Shown: positions 61,975 through 64,000 of the stretch, piece after piece | Layout of the letters: the number at the start of each line of letters is the position of its first letter | How positions within the stretch are numbered: the first letter of the stretch is position 1 | Notes under the pieces: generated by a model | Seen by the model: only the letters and a program-made list of their open reading frames with translations | The model's database searches: none | Told to the model about the DNA's origin: nothing | Assembly (NCBI GenBank): GCA_964577935.1 | Contig: CAZOAJ010000011.1 | Location: forward strand, 1-64,000 | From: JABDGV01 sp964577935 | Lineage (GTDB): Bacteria > Chlamydiota > Chlamydiia > Chlamydiales > FEN-1388 | Direction of reading: 5' to 3' | DNA: 64,000 nucleotides | Position numbers and translations under genes: made by a program

Positions 61975-63249
61975 ATGATTCCGTCAAACAACCAGCCAAT
62001 TTCTCAAATGCAATCTCTTCATGGAGATATTCATTCTAAAGACAAACTAGAGCCGAATGATTTGGATATGAAAGTGGCTATTGTTGCATCAGATAAAATA
62101 CCTAACACGACTCCGATAAGCCAAGAGCCTTTGTCCAATCTTAAAGCAACAGAGCTCACCTTACCCGAACTTAGCTTGAACGAACCGATACTTAATGAAC
62201 TGAATTTTGATGACCCTTTCTCATCAACACGACCAGAGTTGTCTGATGATGGAGATAAACTGGCCATAAATAGCTCGGAGTCCGCTGAATTCATTGATGA
62301 TACGCTGAATTTTGACACCGATACAATAACCCCACCAGAGTTGATCTCGAACTGGAAAGATTATTTGTTTGATAGCTCTACGCTAGTCACGAATAAAGAC
62401 GGTGCAGACACAGAAGGAGCTGACAACCTTGTAAGTCAAACGATTAAACCTGATGATCTAAACATATTTTCATTCACCAATAATCGATCGATAGATTCAT
62501 CAGAAGCATCAAGTAACCCAGATAATTCTTTTATTATCGACTCACTTCCTATTCAAAATACAAACGTCACTATCCACATTGTCGCCGATGCTACAGGAGT
62601 AGATACCTTTACAGCTGGGACAAATTTCATTACCAATGGAAAAAATGTAACATCCTCTGATGATGGTCATATCTTGATTAGCGAGCAAGAAAATGGCTAC
62701 TCCCTATTTATGGTCATTGAGAAAACGAAAAATAAGAGCGAAGTAGATAATAAAGTAAGAAGTTGCATCAGAAGTAATCCCAAACTCCATGGTAAAAAAA
62801 TTGAGATTGACATCCGGATGCTTTCGAAGACGGAGTACGCTCTCTTCAAAAAAGAATATGCACCTCTATTACTTGTTCAGATAAGGCAAAAACGCGAACC
62901 ACTAAGACATCCCAAAGTTAAGACTTCCCTTACGTCGACCAAAAACGAAACCCCTGCCCCTCAACCACGGGAAACTAAAATCAAATCTGAAGAATTCAAA
63001 AGCACAAGTGTTTCTTTTTCATTCGACAGAGAAGATAGCGAGCTTAATGAAGCAATACAAAAAAGACTTAGACATCGCGAAGAGGTCAGCAGGCAAAAAA
63101 AAGATGAATTGCTGGAAGAAGAAGCAAAAACGATTGATAAAATCGCAAAAATTGAGTCAAAAAAGCAAAAGGGAGAAATCTTGAACCTTGAAATCCAACA
63201 AAAAGAGATTCTCAGTCATGTTAGACAAAAAAAATCTCTTTCCGAATAA
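61975..63249 (+). CDS. Large polar protein of unknown function, candidate secreted
   Basis: A 424-aa protein; GGAGGA lies 8 bases upstream. Residues 1-190 are low-complexity Ser/Asp/Leu/Pro/Asn (ELTLPELSLNEPILNELN), probably disordered. A central globular part starts near VTIHIVADATGVDTF and includes KLHGKKIEIDIRMLSK. Residues 330-424 are a charged coiled coil (REEVSRQKKDELLEEEAKT). No signal peptide or membrane span. A disordered N-terminus before a coiled coil is common in type III effectors. Its stop is 6 bp from the convergent 192-aa gene. Confidence 0.65.
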   Translation: MIPSNNQPISQMQSLHGDIHSKDKLEPNDLDMKVAIVASDKIPNTTPISQEPLSNLKATELTLPELSLNEPILNELNFDDPFSSTRPELSDDGDKLAINSSESAEFIDDTLNFDTDTITPPELISNWKDYLFDSSTLVTNKDGADTEGADNLVSQTIKPDDLNIFSFTNNRSIDSSEASSNPDNSFIIDSLPIQNTNVTIHIVADATGVDTFTAGTNFITNGKNVTSSDDGHILISEQENGYSLFMVIEKTKNKSEVDNKVRSCIRSNPKLHGKKIEIDIRMLSKTEYALFKKEYAPLLLVQIRQKREPLRHPKVKTSLTSTKNETPAPQPRETKIKSEEFKSTSVSFSFDREDSELNEAIQKRLRHREEVSRQKKDELLEEEAKTIDKIAKIESKKQKGEILNLEIQQKEILSHVRQKKSLSE

Positions 63250-63255
63250 CTTCTG

Positions 63256-63834
63256 TTATTTTATTTGCTCAATGCAGCGATAGGCCATTGATTTCAACAA
63301 AGGTGTATTATAGAAGTCTTTATAAAATCCAATTACATCGATGTTTCTTTTCTCCTGCTCGATACCTTCGCTAACGCACAACGCAGCTTGCACTCCGGAG
63401 TCTTGGCCCATTTTGAGATATAGGTCGTTAAGGACCCACAACAACACCTGATATTTTTTTGAATCTTTAGGAATTTCTGCAAGTTTTGCATCAACGTCTT
63501 GAATTAGAAATCGTGTTCTGACGGATCCAAGTGATGGTATGTGACATAATTTTTCTTCTTTTTTGCCGTTGACCAGGGATTTAAACTCTCCTTTTTTCTT
63601 ACGTAGAGCAAACTCCTCAGGATTTTGAACTGCAAATGATTGAGCCTTATTTAAGACATTGTTTACAGAATCAATTAAAGGTTTTAATTTGTCAGAAACA
63701 TGCTTATCAAGTCTTCCATCATCTTTTACGCCTCCAGTGATCTGGCAAGTTGCCCAACCACCCTCTGGAAGTTGAATTCTTTTCCAATCTAAATCAATAA
63801 CGTAAGGAACACTGTTTGAACCAATTGATGACAT
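63256..63834 (-). CDS. Protein of unknown function, 192 aa
   Basis: A 192-aa soluble protein. AAAGGTG lies 5 bases upstream of the ATG. It shows PEGGWATCQITGGVKDDGR near the N-terminus and a helical remainder (LKPLIDSVNNVLNKAQSFAV, KYQVLLWVLNDLYLKMG). No signal peptide or catalytic motif. It starts 16 bp after the gene at the window edge, so the two are likely one transcript, which hints at a chaperone or partner role. Confidence 0.65.
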   Translation of the reverse strand: MSSIGSNSVPYVIDLDWKRIQLPEGGWATCQITGGVKDDGRLDKHVSDKLKPLIDSVNNVLNKAQSFAVQNPEEFALRKKKGEFKSLVNGKKEEKLCHIPSLGSVRTRFLIQDVDAKLAEIPKDSKKYQVLLWVLNDLYLKMGQDSGVQAALCVSEGIEQEKRNIDVIGFYKDFYNTPLLKSMAYRCIEQIK

Positions 63835-63850
63835 ATAAACACCTTTAAAT

Positions 63851-64000
63851 TTAAGAAACTATGCAACCATTTGAAGAAGAGCCCTTGCCACTAACATACC
63901 CCCCCTTCTTACTTGGAACATCTTCAAGACCTAGAAGGTTGCCTTTGTTGCTTGATTTTTGAATATAATCACATGCAATACTATCGTAGAACCCATCTAA
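63851..64000 (-). CDS. C-terminal end of a gene continuing past the window, ending in a CaaX-like motif
   Basis: An open frame of 49 codons runs from the right edge to a TAA at 63851-63853. The visible protein ends GKGSSSNGCIVS. Cys-Ile-Val-Ser is a CaaX box (Cys, two aliphatic residues, Ser), which would be farnesylated by host enzymes; Lys residues in PSKKGGYVSGKG precede it. The frame depends on a run of seven G (minus strand) at 63899-63905. The rest of the gene is outside the window. Confidence 0.6.
   Translation of the reverse strand, partial: LDGFYDSIACDYIQKSSNKGNLLGLEDVPSKKGGYVSGKGSSSNGCIVS

Overview
This 64 kb window is chromosomal DNA from a member of the Chlamydiae, most likely an environmental (amoeba- or protist-associated) lineage rather than the genus Chlamydia. 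The main evidence is gene order. From about 10.1 to 55.2 kb the backbone follows C. trachomatis CT504 to CT545 (recalled from the known map): CT504-like protein, gapA, rplQ, rpoA, rpsK, rpsM, secY, rplO, rpsE, rplR, rplF, rpsH, rplE, rplX, rplN, rpsQ, rpmC, rplP, rpsC, rplV, rpsS, rplB, rplW, rplD, rplC, a CT529/Cap1 position, then fmt, lpxA, fabZ, lpxC, trxA, mip, aspS, hisS and dnaE. The ribosomal cluster lacks rpsJ, rpsN, rpmD and adk, which agrees with the chlamydial arrangement.

Layout. 0-2.8 kb: three tandem secreted collagen-like paralogs and a small unknown gene. 2.8-5.7 kb: two tandem AGCS sodium/amino-acid symporters. 5.9-10.1 kb: an unknown gene, DAHP synthase (aroG) coupled to a small CT382.1-like protein, and a ComEC-type channel protein without its hydrolase domain. 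10.1-25.7 kb: CT504-like, gapA and the rplC-to-rplQ ribosomal/rpoA/secY cluster, all on the minus strand. 25.9-27.9 kb: a 151-aa one-span membrane protein and two Inc-like hydrophobic proteins where Chlamydia has Cap1. 28.1-39.1 kb: an insertion relative to Chlamydia, holding a small-molecule kinase, a lysozyme-like secreted protein, a coupled SDR/FAD-oxidase pair, a tiny lipoprotein, and a biotin operon (bioB-F-D-A) extended by a ferritin-like di-iron protein and by a methyltransferase with a lipoprotein-like leader. A BTB-like protein closes this segment. 39.2-43.5 kb: the lipid A/formylation operon (trhO-lpxC-fabZ-lpxA-fmt). 43.6-55.2 kb: trxA, the hisS-aspS-mip operon, a membrane protein with an acidic tail, a YopJ-like protein and dnaE. 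55.3-64 kb: a second accessory region with a HAD protein, two paralogous lipoproteins, a small secreted protein, an alpha-CTD-like protein, an adenylate kinase with a signal peptide, an OTU-type cysteine protease, two unknown proteins, and the 3' end of a gene whose protein ends in a CaaX-like tetrapeptide.

How it fits together. The housekeeping genes are ordinary. The interest lies in genes placed between them that look aimed at the host: a YopJ-family candidate, an OTU deubiquitinase candidate, a BTB/POZ-like protein, Inc-like proteins, a possible prenylation-tagged protein, and exported forms of enzymes that normally work in the cytosol (adenylate kinase, methyltransferase). The extended biotin operon may include a new way of making the pimeloyl precursor, because no bioC/bioH pair of normal form is visible. 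No tRNA, rRNA, CRISPR array or insertion sequence was recognised.
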